From NCBI RefSeq assembly GCF_032884065.1, contig NC_088883.1, positions 26,035,637-26,099,636 on the forward strand: DNA of 64,000 nucleotides. The letters run 5' to 3'. Below are positions 11,500 to 22,989 of the stretch, in pieces. The DNA comes from Artemia franciscana. Lineage: Eukaryota; Arthropoda; Branchiopoda; Anostraca; Artemiidae. The position numbers and the translations under genes are program-made. The notes under the pieces are model-generated. The model did not search any database, was not told the origin of the DNA, and worked only from the letters and a program-made list of their open reading frames with translations. The stretch's first letter is position 1. Every line of letters starts with the position of its first letter.

Positions 11500-12260
11500 A
11501 TAAAGCACCAAAATTGGCGAGGATATAGATTAAAGCACGAGAAATCAAACGGTGACGGGAAGCACGTCAAGCGGACGCTCGAAAGCACCTTTACGAGAGC
11601 ACGATGCACCAAAAAACCCCAAAAAAAGTGCGTAATAGAGCACTAAAAAGTGCGTTAAGCACAAAATGGAAGCGCCTATTCCATAGAATACAAAAACTGG
11701 CAAAAATATAGTTTAGAGTACTAGAATTTCGACTTTTACAAGAAGCAGCTCGAGTTCGTCTGTCCAAGCGCGTATTTGCGTGCTCAAAAGCGCAAAACTG
11801 ATGAAAAGTTATGAGAAACTCTGGAAAAAGTGGAAATATAGTATGAAATACAGGGAACCCAATGGTGATAGGTATGAAGTCAAGCGAATGCTCTATAGCA
11901 CCCTATAAAAAACCCGAAGCGCTAAAAAAGCGTAAGTTTACCACCCTCTCTATAGAAGCATCAAAACTTCTGAAAAAACATTCTAAGATATGGTGATACC
12001 AACGGTGGCATTACAAAAAGAAAAAGATCGCTCTGAAGCACGTGGTAGAGCGCTAATAAAAGCGCGTAAAGCACACATGGAAGCGCAAAATCCATGGAAT
12101 ACAAAAACTGACGAAAACATAGTTTAGAGTACTAGAATTCCAACAATTACAAAAAGCAGTTCGAGTATGCGCGTCAAAGTGCGTCAATGATGATGAGTAG
12201 GAAGTCAAGCGGTTAAGCCCACCCGAAGCGCTGAAAAAGCGCAAAAAGCAGACTAGCAAT
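11500..12260 (+). repeat. Satellite family E, direct units (about 420 bp)
   Basis: Units repeat with a period near 420 bp: the phrase 'gaatacaaaaactg' occurs at 11687 and 12098, and 'tagtttagagtactagaatt' follows each. The units are dotted with short palindromes such as 'gcgctaataaaagcgc', and with agcgc/gcgct pairs bracketing A-runs. Inverted units of the same family lie at 12946-13445. No protein is encoded. Confidence 0.75.
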
Positions 12261-12574
12261 GGGCTTTGGACTCCCCGATAGTCAACCCTGCCATAAGCTT
12301 CTGTCACCTGTCGATAGCTTATACGCTGCAGTTGCAAAAAGCAATGTTCTGGGCGCTGCAACTGCAAGAGCAGTTTAGTTGAGTACAACGAGCTATGTTC
12401 TTGCAACAGGTCCTGCCATAGGTAATGAATTTGTATGTATTATGTATCTGATGTCCCTTTTAAGGCTTAAGCCTAACTTAGAATCTCGATTGTTGAACAT
12501 GTGATGTGATATCTTAGCAAAGTACCATATTATGTGATAATTATTGCCTTATTTTGTATTCCATTTTCCAAAAA

Positions 12575-12652
12575 CAGTGACAATCATGACGAGTTAGCTA
12601 AAGTAGCAAACGGAAATGACTTATTTGGTTGCGCATCTCCAATAAAGTGCCA
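12575..12652 (+). CDS. Possible small internal exon, unrecognised
   Basis: A 78-bp stretch is bordered by an acceptor-like 'ccaaaaacag' and a donor 'gtaagt'. It is open in the frame reading DNHDELAKVANGNDLFG. It lies in the 690-bp centre between the inverted satellite arms. Composition is protein-like, but the exon is short and no neighbouring exon on this strand can be linked to it, so chance is a real alternative. Confidence 0.2.
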
Positions 12653-12945
12653 TGTAAGTCTCTGTTCGAAAACCTTCATTCTCTTCGTGTTATTAAGCGT
12701 CATGGGGTCTGCTGGACGCTCTAAATCGCGCTTCATTTTGCAGGTTCGATGTCATATCGAATTATCGCTTGTTTTAAGAAACTGATGTTTTGTAAATTTT
12801 TCTATTTTTACACCTGAAGCGGGCATTAAGCCATGCCAGAACCGAGTTCTGGCTTACGGATTTACTTTCTTATCAAAACCCCCAAACTCTTGGTATTTCA
12901 AATCGTGTTTCTACCAAATCTAAACTTTCTGTAACAAGCAGATGA

Positions 12946-13445
12946 GATTTGCGCTTTTAGCGCACTTTCCAGCGATTGCAAAGATGCGATAAAGCGATCG
13001 CTCGACTTTCTACCTGTGATTCCCCATACTATGTGCTACATTACCAGTTTTTCCGGAGTTTCTTTAACCTTTCCATCAGTTTTGCGCTTTTTGCGCACTT
13101 TTGAGCACGCAAATTAGCACTGTGTTGCGCTGAATCGAGGTGCTGCTTGTAGTCTTCGGACTTGGACTCTAAACTACGTTTGTGCCTGTTTTGGTATTAC
13201 ACGGGATAGGCGCTCCTATTTTTGCTTTACGTGCTTTTTTAGCGCTCTATTGCGCGTTTCATAGCGATCCCTTACTTTCTATATAGCCATCATTGGGATC
13301 ACCATATCTTAAAATATATTTTCAGAGGTTTTGAGGCTTCTGTAAAGATGCTGGGAAACTTGCGAATTTCTTAGTACTTCGGGCGCTCGTAAAGATGCTT
13401 TAGAGCATCCGTTCGACGTACTTTCTGTCACCATTATTTTCCCCG
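12946..13445 (-). repeat. Satellite family E, inverted unit
   Basis: The reverse complement of this stretch aligns with 11640-12060. For example 'gcgcaaaactgatg' at 11791 pairs with 'catcagttttgcgc' at 13074, and 'ctaagatatggtgat' at 11981 pairs with its complement near 13302. With 11500-12260 it forms an inverted repeat with arms of 500 bp or more around a unique centre of about 690 bp. Confidence 0.75.
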
Positions 13446-13451
13446 TGCTTT

Positions 13452-13490
13452 ACAAACAAAAAATAAATGTCGACAACCAAAAATTAAAAA
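13452..13490. repeat. 39-bp direct repeat, left copy
   Basis: Identical to 13746-13784 over about 39 bp ('aataaatgtcgacaaccaaa' within it). The two copies flank the exon at 13519-13722 at a distance of 293 bp. Confidence 0.85.
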
Positions 13491-13518
13491 CCGTGTTCAG
13501 AGGCGCTTGAAAACTTAC

Positions 13519-13722
13519 TTCCATTATTTGTGCTTCTGAATCTTTATGTATTTGCTCCATCAGATGTTTTTCTTTTTTCATTGTCTGCACTCCTTTTTCC
13601 TTCTTGTGTATTTTTTCGGGAAGTTCTTCCACTAGTTTACACTTCTCCGTTAACATGAACTCTAAATCTAAATCTTCTAAATCTTCAACTCGGTCTCTTG
13701 TAACTTCAAGGTCTGATTCAAC
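13519..13722 (-). CDS. Coiled-coil protein, one internal exon
   Basis: A 204-bp exon with textbook borders: the acceptor 'attttttgcag' precedes it and the donor 'gtaagt' follows it, and both borders fall between codons (phase 0). It encodes 68 residues starting VESDLEVTRD and ending SEAQIME. The protein is highly charged with leucine or isoleucine at heptad-like spacing (DLEDLDLEFML, KLVEELPEKI), so a coiled coil is expected. I cannot name the gene: many filament, motor and scaffold proteins contain such segments. Identical 39-bp repeats flank it in the introns. No adjoining exon was found within the window. Confidence 0.6.
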
Positions 13723-13745
13723 CTGCAAAAAATGAATGACGATTA

Positions 13746-13784
13746 ACAAACAAAAAATAAATGTCGACAACCAAAAATTAAAAA
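13746..13784. repeat. 39-bp direct repeat, right copy
   Basis: Second copy of 13452-13490. A weaker echo of the left copy's downstream sequence ('cgtgttcagagg-gct') occurs again at about 14006, hinting that a larger local duplication once existed. Confidence 0.85.
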
Positions 13785-14429
13785 AAGTCGATTGCACGGA
13801 ACATGATCCGATTATAGTTCGAACTATTCCCGAGACCTTTCCAACTTTTTAGGGGGGGGGATCGTTAGAGATGGATCGCTCAGTATCAGAACAAACCAGT
13901 CCATTTTACACGTACCGTTACCGCAACATTCCTATAAAACAGAAAATTTTTCTTGTGTTTGTTTACTAAGCTCATATTAAAGAGCTATTTGAGATATTTC
14001 GATACGTGTTCAGAGGTGCTGAAAAAATCTTCCTTTCATTGCAACTGTAAACCTAGCTTTTTTAGGCTGATAGCTCTCAGCTAGCTCTTACACAGCAATT
14101 TTAGTGTACCTATGATGGCAGAGCAGTGGCACCCGAGCCAAAATTTAGATTAGCGCCCCCTTCTCTGTCTCCCAAAATTTTCACGCCAAAATTTTTGTTT
14201 ATTAACAAATTTTTACATTGACTCTTTCCATTTACATTTAGCTTTCATTACTTAGCCTCTGCAAAATCATTAATTACCTCGTCCCAATGATTGTTTCTAG
14301 TTCTTTAAGTTCTACAGTCTTTAACCATAAATCCTTCAGTCACTCCTGGCCCATAGTCGACCTGACCTTTCTTATTAATTCATATAAGTGATGCCCCCCC
14401 CCCCGCAACCAAAGAAGTAACGACAGATG

Positions 14430-15600
14430 TGAGAGAGTTGAAAAAAGGACTTTCATCTGCAATCCATGGGATTACGACAGATGTCCCGAAGACATCCCTT
14501 CGACCCACCATAACTGCTTGGACTGCTCTCCTACTGGGGACATGGAATAGCGAAACACTCTCAATAGATAGAAACAGGGGCATATTGGTCAAACTCTTCA
14601 AGGGGGTTATACACTAATCTATGAATGTTTTTGTTCTTCAAGATAAAGTATTGTGTCAAACAGGGATGTGTCCTATCCCAATTCCTATTTATAATTGTTA
14701 TGGACTACATTCTAGTCTTCAGACTCTGGAGTGAAGATTTGCAACCGATCGATCTCTGACCGGAACTTCGCTGACTTTGTTGTTCCTCTCGAAGAAGCGA
14801 AACAGCGACTGCAGCGGCTACTCGACGCTAGAGATGAAAAGATCCAAAAAGTAGGGTTTACAGTGAATATCAGTAATCTCTGTATCAGTAATATCATATC
14901 AGTATCAGTAATATCAATAATATCAGCGGAATATCAGTAATATCAGTAAGACAAACAGCATGGACACATCTGACTTTCCACTGAAACTGAAATACAAAGA
15001 TAGAGCAACTGAACAGGTCAATGAATTTAAGTGTCTCGAGAGTTGGAATAACTACAATGGTGAAATAGCCAATGAAATAAAGAGGAGGATTAGACAAGCT
15101 ATATTGGCTTTAACAGGTAGAAACCAATCTGACGCAGTAAAAAATACTCTATGCAATTGAAGCTCCACCTCATAAATAGCAATGTCCATTCTCCTCAATA
15201 CAAGTGAATTCTGGATACTAAACATCCAAGAGGAGAAACGCACCCTAGCCTATGAAAACACATGCCTTCGAAGAATACTGAACATATCGTGACAGGAAAA
15301 GGATACGGACATAAGAGTTAGCCAGTAAACCTGTCAATCATTAGTTACTGACCTTCTGAAACGTAGGAGATGGACGTACCTTAGCTATGTCCTTCATATG
15401 CCAGAGGATCGACTCCTATGTAATATTTTATGAGTGGTACCCTGAAGGGAGGCACGAAAGAGGTCCTCCAAGACAAGCCTTCCAACAACAGTATGAACAG
15501 GATCTGAGAAGAGGAGAGATACTTCTTCAGCCACAGTGGAAGGACGCCAGGGCTGCAGTTCAGCTCCGTGATGTCTTGTGAGGTTTCGTAGATGCCCTAC
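14430..15600 (+). pseudogene. Non-LTR retrotransposon ORF2 relic (endonuclease start to RT tail)
   Basis: Several parts of an ORF2 polyprotein occur in order on this strand. LLLGTWNSETL near 14530 is the start of an apurinic-type endonuclease, whose usual form is LGTWNVRTL. Near 14645-14705 is a decayed reverse transcriptase block with the QGCVLSPILF pattern split across frames. At 14730-14870 are FADFVVPLEEAKQRLQRL and KVGFTVN, with the catalytic FADD read as FADF. At 14980-15100 are EQVNEFKCL and EIKRRIRQAIL. At 15425-15580 is the C-terminal EWYPEGRHERG...QWKDARAA. Most of the endonuclease and the 5' half of the RT are deleted. A small 'atatcagta' repeat at 14870-14950 interrupts it. The clade is probably RTE-like. 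Confidence 0.85.
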
Positions 15601-15819
15601 GCGCCATTTCCGGCTCTAGAATATCTACAATCTATGGTAAACGACCTCTTAGTATTGACCAACGACACTGCAATCGCTAATGACATAATTTATAATAGGC
15701 AACTCTTACTTATGTGAAAACCCCTTCATCTCTGCATTGCACTGCTAATTCTAACACATCTAACACCATCTTTCTTTAAGGAAATGTGTCGGTGTTGAAT
15801 TATTTTCTTCCTTTCTTAG

Positions 15820-15898
15820 AACTCATGGAACAACTGAAAGGGATTCTTATCATTGCTATATTTATACTTTTATTGTGTTACTTTCTTTGGTTTTCAAG
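15820..15898 (+). CDS. Possible first coding exon, membrane anchor
   Basis: An acceptor-like 'ttcttcctttcttag' precedes an ATG at 15825, and a donor 'caag|gtataa' follows at 15899. The 24 intervening codons start MEQLKGILIIAIFIL and continue to CYFLWFSR, one hydrophobic segment like a signal anchor. This fits the start of a type II membrane protein such as a glycosyltransferase, but no downstream exon can be identified and hydrophobic frames arise easily in T-rich DNA. Confidence 0.25.
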
Positions 15899-16439
15899 GT
15901 ATAATGATGAAGATGTGAGAAAAATAAGAATGTTGGAATCAATTTGCTTATACTTACCGAGAATTGCGCCCTCTACTTTATTTTAATAAAAATAAAATTG
16001 CGAAAATTGCAAAATCATTATACCCGTTAAATTATTTTTTTGGAATTTCGTGCCTCTAAAATTTCTGCGCCCGGGGTAAGTGCCCTCTTTGCCCCTGCTA
16101 AAACTGCCACTGTTGCAGAGCGATTCAGCAACTGTCTGATGGCCTTTATGAAATCAACCCGAAGTAGGGGGTTCAGCTTCAGTATCTTAATCTGAGGAAA
16201 ACAAATCCAAGAAGTTACCGTCCGGTTTTTTCCATACGTCAGTCATTCTAGCACTTGGATCATGAAGGCAAAACCCAAATCTATCTTATAAATATTCAGA
16301 CCTTTCAACGAAATACAATTAAATAACGGGCGGATAGAAGTTAGCTCTGTAGCAGTGCCTACGTGAAGAACCGTGTGCCTTCCATGTACTATTTTTCCCA
16401 CTGGCCACTTTGAATGGATGCAGAAACTTCGGACGGAAC

Positions 16440-16640
16440 CATTTAATTAGAAATTGGGGGCTCTAGTGCCCTTTTTAAAGGGGCAAAAATAATAGGAAGG
16501 TAGCCAGCCTCCTTTCTGTGCCGTTTTACTGCTACTCTGGCCCACGTAGCCCCCATAGTATCGGATGAAAATTCTGATACGATTATTTTATCAAGAAACA
16601 AACCGAGGTCTAATGAAAAGAACTCCGGGGTGTACATCAC
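16440..16640. repeat. Diverged family A fragment
   Basis: 'ctctagtgccctttttaaa' and the G/A-rich sequence after it match the family A core at 23500-23560. The 65-codon minus-strand frame here reads through this repeat and is not considered a gene. Confidence 0.45.
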
Positions 16641-17967
16641 CCTAACAGTCCCAGGGACAAAGCCCTTAATATTTGTAAATTAGCTTATGTTCACAGGTCG
16701 AAAAAGCAGCTATGTTCGGTCTTGGTTGTTGGATCAGCTAGAGGCTCTCATGGATTGTTTAGTAGACCAAGATTCCCAGGGAGCATAATCAGGAAACGTT
16801 TTCAATTACAACAGCAGAAAGAACTTGTTTCCCAAAGAGCAAGTTTATGAAAAATGCTGTTGCACTTATGCTATAAATAATTAACGCTTAATGCTATACC
16901 TCTTTTGTTCTAGGGTTACTTTCGATTTACAAACAACTCAAAATCTATTATAACCAAATTTTCATGAGTTTTAGAGACCGAAAACGTTAAGTACAGGTCT
17001 CCCCCACAGTCAAAAGTATAGCGTCTTTTCAACAATCGACGGTTTAAAAGGCGTTTTATATATATTTTTTTGCTAATCTTCAACATTTTGTAAAATGTCA
17101 TAAAATATATGCCATATTTCCACGACCTTACTGTATAGTTCTATTGAAGGACGATAAAAATTCTTCTTCAATAATTTTATTAGGTTCTTAAAAGTTTCCT
17201 CTAGGCTTCTCATACAAGCCTAGATACTCATGAAAACGCCCAAGGGTTTTTTGGGGTTAGGATGCACATCCATAGACCAGAAGCTATCGTCAACGCAAAA
17301 GTACTGTATACACTGTTATTTGATTTAAAAATTCAATGCATGAAAACGATGCATTTTCGCGAAAGAAAAGACACAATTTTAGAGATCAGAGCGGGCATAA
17401 GTCGAATCCTCTAAGTTAACAATCTTAAACCAAACAGACTAAATTGAATGAAGAAATCCAGCACAAAAAGAAACGGAAAAGGCCATTAATATGAGTTGTG
17501 GAACCCTCATTTAACTCCCCAAAACAATTAGTAGCATTGCCTCTTCAATGAATACGCAATATATTTTCAATTGAAATTATTCTTTACCCGATGGTCAATA
17601 TATTTGAAAGAATTAATTATTTTAGTCATTTTATGATTATTATTACTTCGCCATTAGTAAGCATATAGATACAGTAAACCCTGGCAATGGGGTTTTTGGA
17701 CAAGCAAGATCCCCTTTCCTACTTTTATCAGGTTCACTCTATATATAAAAAAGTCCTAGCTACATTTTTTAAGTTTAGCATTAATCCGCAAATATAAAAT
17801 GGCGGGCCCAAAATAAATCTGTCGAAACTGTTTTTGAAACATAGCCACAATATCACTTTTCCTTCATGGCATCCCCTTCTTAAAAGGGGATGCTTAAAGT
17901 TGAAAGTATACAATAGTTGTTCGTGTATAATAAGTGCTCTTCATAAATTGTTTTGATAAACATAGTT
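16640..17967. other. Stretch without recognised features
   Basis: AT-rich DNA in which I see no gene, RNA or repeat shared with the rest of the window. Confidence 0.5.
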
Positions 17968-18970
17968 ATGTATTTATTTTAATTTTCTCTATCTTGTACT
18001 CCGTCCCTATGAACTATCCCTAGCTCTAAGAACAAAAAGCAGTTTGCAAGAATACAAAGAAACAGTATTTTAGATTAAATTTATATTAAAATATAAAATA
18101 AAAAAACGTTGTTGTATGTTGAGTCAGGAAGAGGTTCTTTGGCAGGAGCAGAGCCCACATAATTGCAGTTTCAATGAGCAGTAAATTCGTTAGGTGAAGG
18201 ATGAGCAAAAAATTGAAGCAAAATTGATTAAAAATTTTTTGAGGGTTCTATTTTTTTTAGTAAAATATAAAAAGGGGAGCAAAAAAAATATACGCGAATT
18301 TTACTGAGATTCTATTTAACTTGAGGTTTAGAACCCTTGTTTTTTTTTTTATTTAAACTTTAAAATTATAAGAAACCAGTTCTGCTGCACTGTCTTTTTA
18401 CGTAAATATAAGCGTCTATACACAAAAAGACGAATGCAACAGAGAACAGGCTTATACAGAGAAATTTACTTTCCGAAATTTACTGCCCAGCTACTTCATT
18501 ATCTAGAAAAGAAAAGAAAAGTCAATCATTTGCAGACAATAGACAATATGTTTTTCCGAACTAAAAAATTTATAAAAGGATAAATTTTGAAGACTGGCTA
18601 AATACATTACAAGAGCGAAAACCTCGAGGTGGTTGCGATGTCTGGTCAAGACCTTTTTTCTTCACATAATTATGCTTGCTATTAACAAATCCTTTTAGAC
18701 TTTCCTGGAACATTTTGTGATATAGGAAAAGCACAGATACAAATTTGTTCCTAAAAACTGAATTAGTCAATAAAAGATAAATGCTAAATGTGAAAATGAG
18801 CACTACCTAAGGAGGGGCGGGGGTAGCATGGATTAGTTTTTGGCGGAAAAGAAATTTTCTGGGCAAAAACTTATATGGGTAGATAAGGTGTGATTTAAAA
18901 AATTTACATTTTCTAAGAGCCCCACGGAGATAAAAACCATCGAAAAAGTGACGAAGAACTAATATATTAT

Positions 18971-19048
<78 letters not shown>

Positions 19049-20412
19049 GCTAAGCGTATTTTACTTATTATCAATTCTGGCACCCCTTTTACTGAAATCC
19101 TTGGAAATCAAATTTAGTGAGGTCTTCGGGGATGGTGAGAAGGGTGGTGAACTGTATGAGAGTCAGGAAGGTGTACTACGCGTAACAAGGTCGTAAGAAA
19201 GACGCATTTGCACTATCAAGAACGGCTCAGAAGCGACTATGGCCCAGCGGCCACGGGGCAACTGTTTTGAGACTAGCATTGCTAACTGATTGGGTATGCA
19301 ACTGTTGTGTGACCATGGCCTTGAGGAAGTGAGGTCCAACCCACGAGGCAAACTAGATGTTACTGGTTTCCAATCAGTCTAAAACCGGAAAGTAGACTAA
19401 AAGTAGACTAATATCATGATTGTCAAAATGGCTAGTATACAATAACTGAGCAGCTAGGGGTTTTAAGTTTAAACTTTAAGGAGAAGGTTGAGAAGAAAAT
19501 CGAACTGAATCATAAGAATATATGTGTATCCAGGTAGTCAAAAGAGCACATCTGCAATATCTTAGTAATTTCTAAGGGTATTAAGTTGAAAGCTTCAATC
19601 ATTGGTGAGGATGGTGTCGAACAAAATCAAAGTATACTATATACACCTAAGTAGTCGAAAGGGCGCGTCTGCAAAATATCAAGAGCGGCTAAGAGTATTT
19701 AGTAGACGCTTTCAGAGGATGCTGGGGGAGGATTCTAAACTAAATCGAAAGACACTATGTGCATCCATTTCGTCAAAATGATGAACCTATAATATAACAA
19801 GAATCGCATAAAGTTGATATAATATAACAAGAATTGCTTAAAGTATAAAGCTGAAACCTTCGGTGCATGTTGAGATAAATCCCGAACAAACTGTCAAAAG
19901 ACAGTATCCGTAACATGCCACGAACAGCTTTTGATATCAAGTTTAACTTTCAAGGAATGATCAGAGAGCAAATTGAATTCAACGATAAAATACTACCTGC
20001 ATTCAGGTTGAAAAAAGGGCATATCAAAAATATCTCAGCAACTTCTTAGGGTATTAAGGCGACTTTCAGATAATTGTACAGATGGTACTGATCAAAATCA
20101 AAACGCACTATGTGCATCAAGATTGCCAAAAAGACATATTGACAGTATCTCAGGAAGTTCCATGGACCACAGTAGAAACTTTCAGGGAATAAACAAACAT
20201 TGTACAACAAAGTCAAAAGCAACTGTGAACATAAAGGTAAAAAAAGGGCGCATTTATAATATTTCAGGAACAACTAACAGTATTAAGTAAAAATTTCGAG
20301 TGAATATCGAGAGGTATATTGAACTAATTCAGGAGACATTAAGTGCATTATGAATGTCAATATGGCATATATGCAATAACTCGGCAACATTATATGCAAT
20401 AATCGGCAGTTA
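17968..20412. repeat. 2.45-kb tandem duplication, unit 1
   Basis: Nearly identical to 20413-22937. It contains, in order, repeat D (18118-18560), a segment with minus-strand T-rich frames, a (TA)n tract (18975-19045), a unique 350-bp part, and a diverged tandem satellite of about 120 bp period (19440-20390; recurring phrases 'gtcaaaa-ggcatat' and 'aatatctcag-aac'). The end has 'atgcaataactcggcaac' followed at once by 'atatgcaataatcggcag', a short stutter that marks the junction with unit 2. Confidence 0.93.
18975..19045. repeat. (TA)n microsatellite
   Basis: About 35 TA dinucleotides inside duplication unit 1. The matching tract in unit 2 (21413-21486) has a TACA interruption. Confidence 0.98.
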
Positions 20413-21410
20413 ATGTATTTATTTTAATTTTCTCTATCTTGTACTCCGTCCCTATGAACTATCCCTAGCTCTAAGAACAACAAGCAGTTTGCAAGAATAC
20501 AAAGAAACAATATTTTATTGATTAAATTTATATTAAAATATAAAATAAAAAAATGTTTTTGTATGTTGAGTCAGGAAGAGGTTCTTTGGCAGGAGCAGAG
20601 GCCACATAATTGCACAGCTTCAATGAGCAGTAAATTCGTTAGGTGAAGGATGAGTAAAAAATTGAAGCAAAATTGATTAAAATTTTTTTGAGGGTTCTAT
20701 TTTTTTTTAGTAAAATATAAAAAGAGGAGCAAAAAAAATATACGCAAATTTTACTGAGATTCCATTTAACTTGAGGTTTAGAACCCTTGTTTTTTTTATT
20801 TAAACTTTAAAATTATAAGAAACCAGTTCTGCTGCACTGTCTTTTTATGTAAATATAAGCGTCTATACACAAAAAGACGAATGCAACAGAGAACAGGCTT
20901 ATACAGAGAAATTTACTTTCCGAAATTTACTGCCCAACTACTTCATTATCTAGAAAAGAAAAGAAAAGTCAATCATTTGCAGACAATAGACAATAAATAT
21001 TTCCGAACTAACAAATTTATAAAAGGATAAATTTTGAACACTGGCTAAATACATTACAAGAGCGAAAACCTCAAGACCATGTGAAGAAAACCTTTTTTCT
21101 TCACATGTAATTATGCTTGCTATTAACAAATCCTTTTAGACTTTCCTGGAACATTTTGTGATATAGGAAAAGCACAGATACAAATATGTTCCTGAATACT
21201 GAATTAGTCAATACAAGATAAATACTAAATGTGAAAATGAGCACTACCTAAGGAGGGGCGGGGGTATCATGGATTAGTTTTTGGCGGAAAAGAAATTTTA
21301 TGGGCAAAAACTTTCATGGGTAGATAAGGTGTGATTTAAAAATTTACATTTTCTAAGAGCCCCACGGAGATAAAACCATCGAATAAGTGATGAAAAACTA
21401 ATATATTATA

Positions 21411-21486
<76 letters not shown>

Positions 21487-22937
21487 GTAGCTAAGCGTAT
21501 TTTACTTATTATCAATTCTGGCACCCCTTTTATTGAAATCCTTTGAAATCCAATTTAGTCAGGTCTTGGGGGATGGTGAGAAGGGTGGTGAACTGTATGA
21601 GAGTCAGGAAGGTGTACTACGTGTAACAAGGTCGTAAGAAAGACACATTTGCACTATCAAGAACGGCTCAGGAGCGACTAAGGCCCAGCGGCCATGGGGC
21701 AACTATTTTGAGACTATAATTGCTAACTGATTGCGCATGCAACTGTTGTGTGACAATGGCCTTGAGGAAGTGAGGTCCAACCCACGAGGCAATCCAGATG
21801 TTACTGGTTTCCAATCAGTCTAAAACCGGTTACGAATGAGACCCCAGTCATGGTCACAGTTGCGTTGCAGTGCTGTCCCAGACATTTTCGGGAGCTACCG
21901 CGTTGATATTGTCCAATTACTTTGGCTCTCAACATGTCAGACCAGGAATTAAACATGAAAGTAGACTAAAAGTAGACTAATATCATGATTGTCAAAATGG
22001 CTAGTATACAATAACTGAGCAGCTAGGGGTTTTAAGTTTAAACTTTAAGGAGAAGGTTGAGAAGAAAATCGAACTGAATCATAAGAATATATGTGCATCC
22101 AGGTAGTCAAAAGAGCACATCTCCAATATCTTAGTAATTTCTAAGGGTATTAAGTTGGAACCTTCAATCATTGCTGAGGAGGGTGTCGAACAAAATCAAA
22201 GTATACTATATACACCTAAGTAGTCGAAAGGGCGCGCCTGCAAAATATCAAAAGCGGCTAAGAGTATTTAGTAGAAGCTTTCAGAGGATGCTGGGGGAGG
22301 ATTCTAAACAAAATCGAAAGACACTATGTGCATCCATTTCGTCAAAATGATGAACCTATAATATAACAAGAATCGCTTTTAGTATAAAGTATAAAGCTGA
22401 AACCTTCGGTGCATGTTGAGATAAATCCCGAAGAAATTGTCAAAAGACAGTATCCGCAACATGTCACGAACAGCTTTTGATATCAAGTTTAACTTTCAAG
22501 GAAAGATCAGAGAGCAAATTGAATTCAACGATAAAATACTACCTGCATTCAGGTTGAAAAAAGGGCATATCAAAAATATCTCAGCAACTTCCTAGCGTAT
22601 TAAGGCGACTTTTAGATAATTGTACAGATGCTACTGATCAAAATCAAAACGCACTATGGCATCAAAGTTGCCAAAAAGACATATTGACAGTATCTCAGGA
22701 AGTTCCATGGACCACAGTAGAAACTTTCAGGGAATAAACAAACATTGTACAACAAAGTCAAAAGCAACTGTGAACATAAAGGTAAAAAAAAGGCGCATTT
22801 ATAACATTTCAAGAACAACTAACAGCATTAAGTAAAAATTTCGAGTGAATATCGAGAGGTATATTGAACTAATTCAGGAGACATTAAACGCATTATGAAT
22901 GTCAATATGGCATATATGCAATAACTCGGCAACATTT
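20413..22937. repeat. 2.45-kb tandem duplication, unit 2
   Basis: Second unit with the same internal order as unit 1: repeat D at 20568-21000, (TA)n at 21413-21486, and the 120-bp satellite at 21990-22930. It carries about 127 bp (roughly 21833-21959) that unit 1 lacks, placed between 'ctaaaaccg' and 'gaaagtagac'. That stretch is more GC-rich than its surroundings. Divergence between units is low, so the duplication is recent compared with the third copy of repeat D at 8.4 kb. Confidence 0.93.
21413..21486. repeat. (TA)n microsatellite
   Basis: TA tract in duplication unit 2, with one 'taca' interruption near 21464. Confidence 0.97.
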
Positions 22938-22989
22938 AAGAGTATTAAGTGGAAACTTTCACCGAAAGTTGAGAGAAATGTTAAACTAA

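Noticed and set aside
19150-19360. rRNA-like phrase around 'aacaaggtcgtaag'
   Set aside because: Only a short resemblance to the 18S 3' end; the surroundings do not match rRNA and it is duplicated at 21600.
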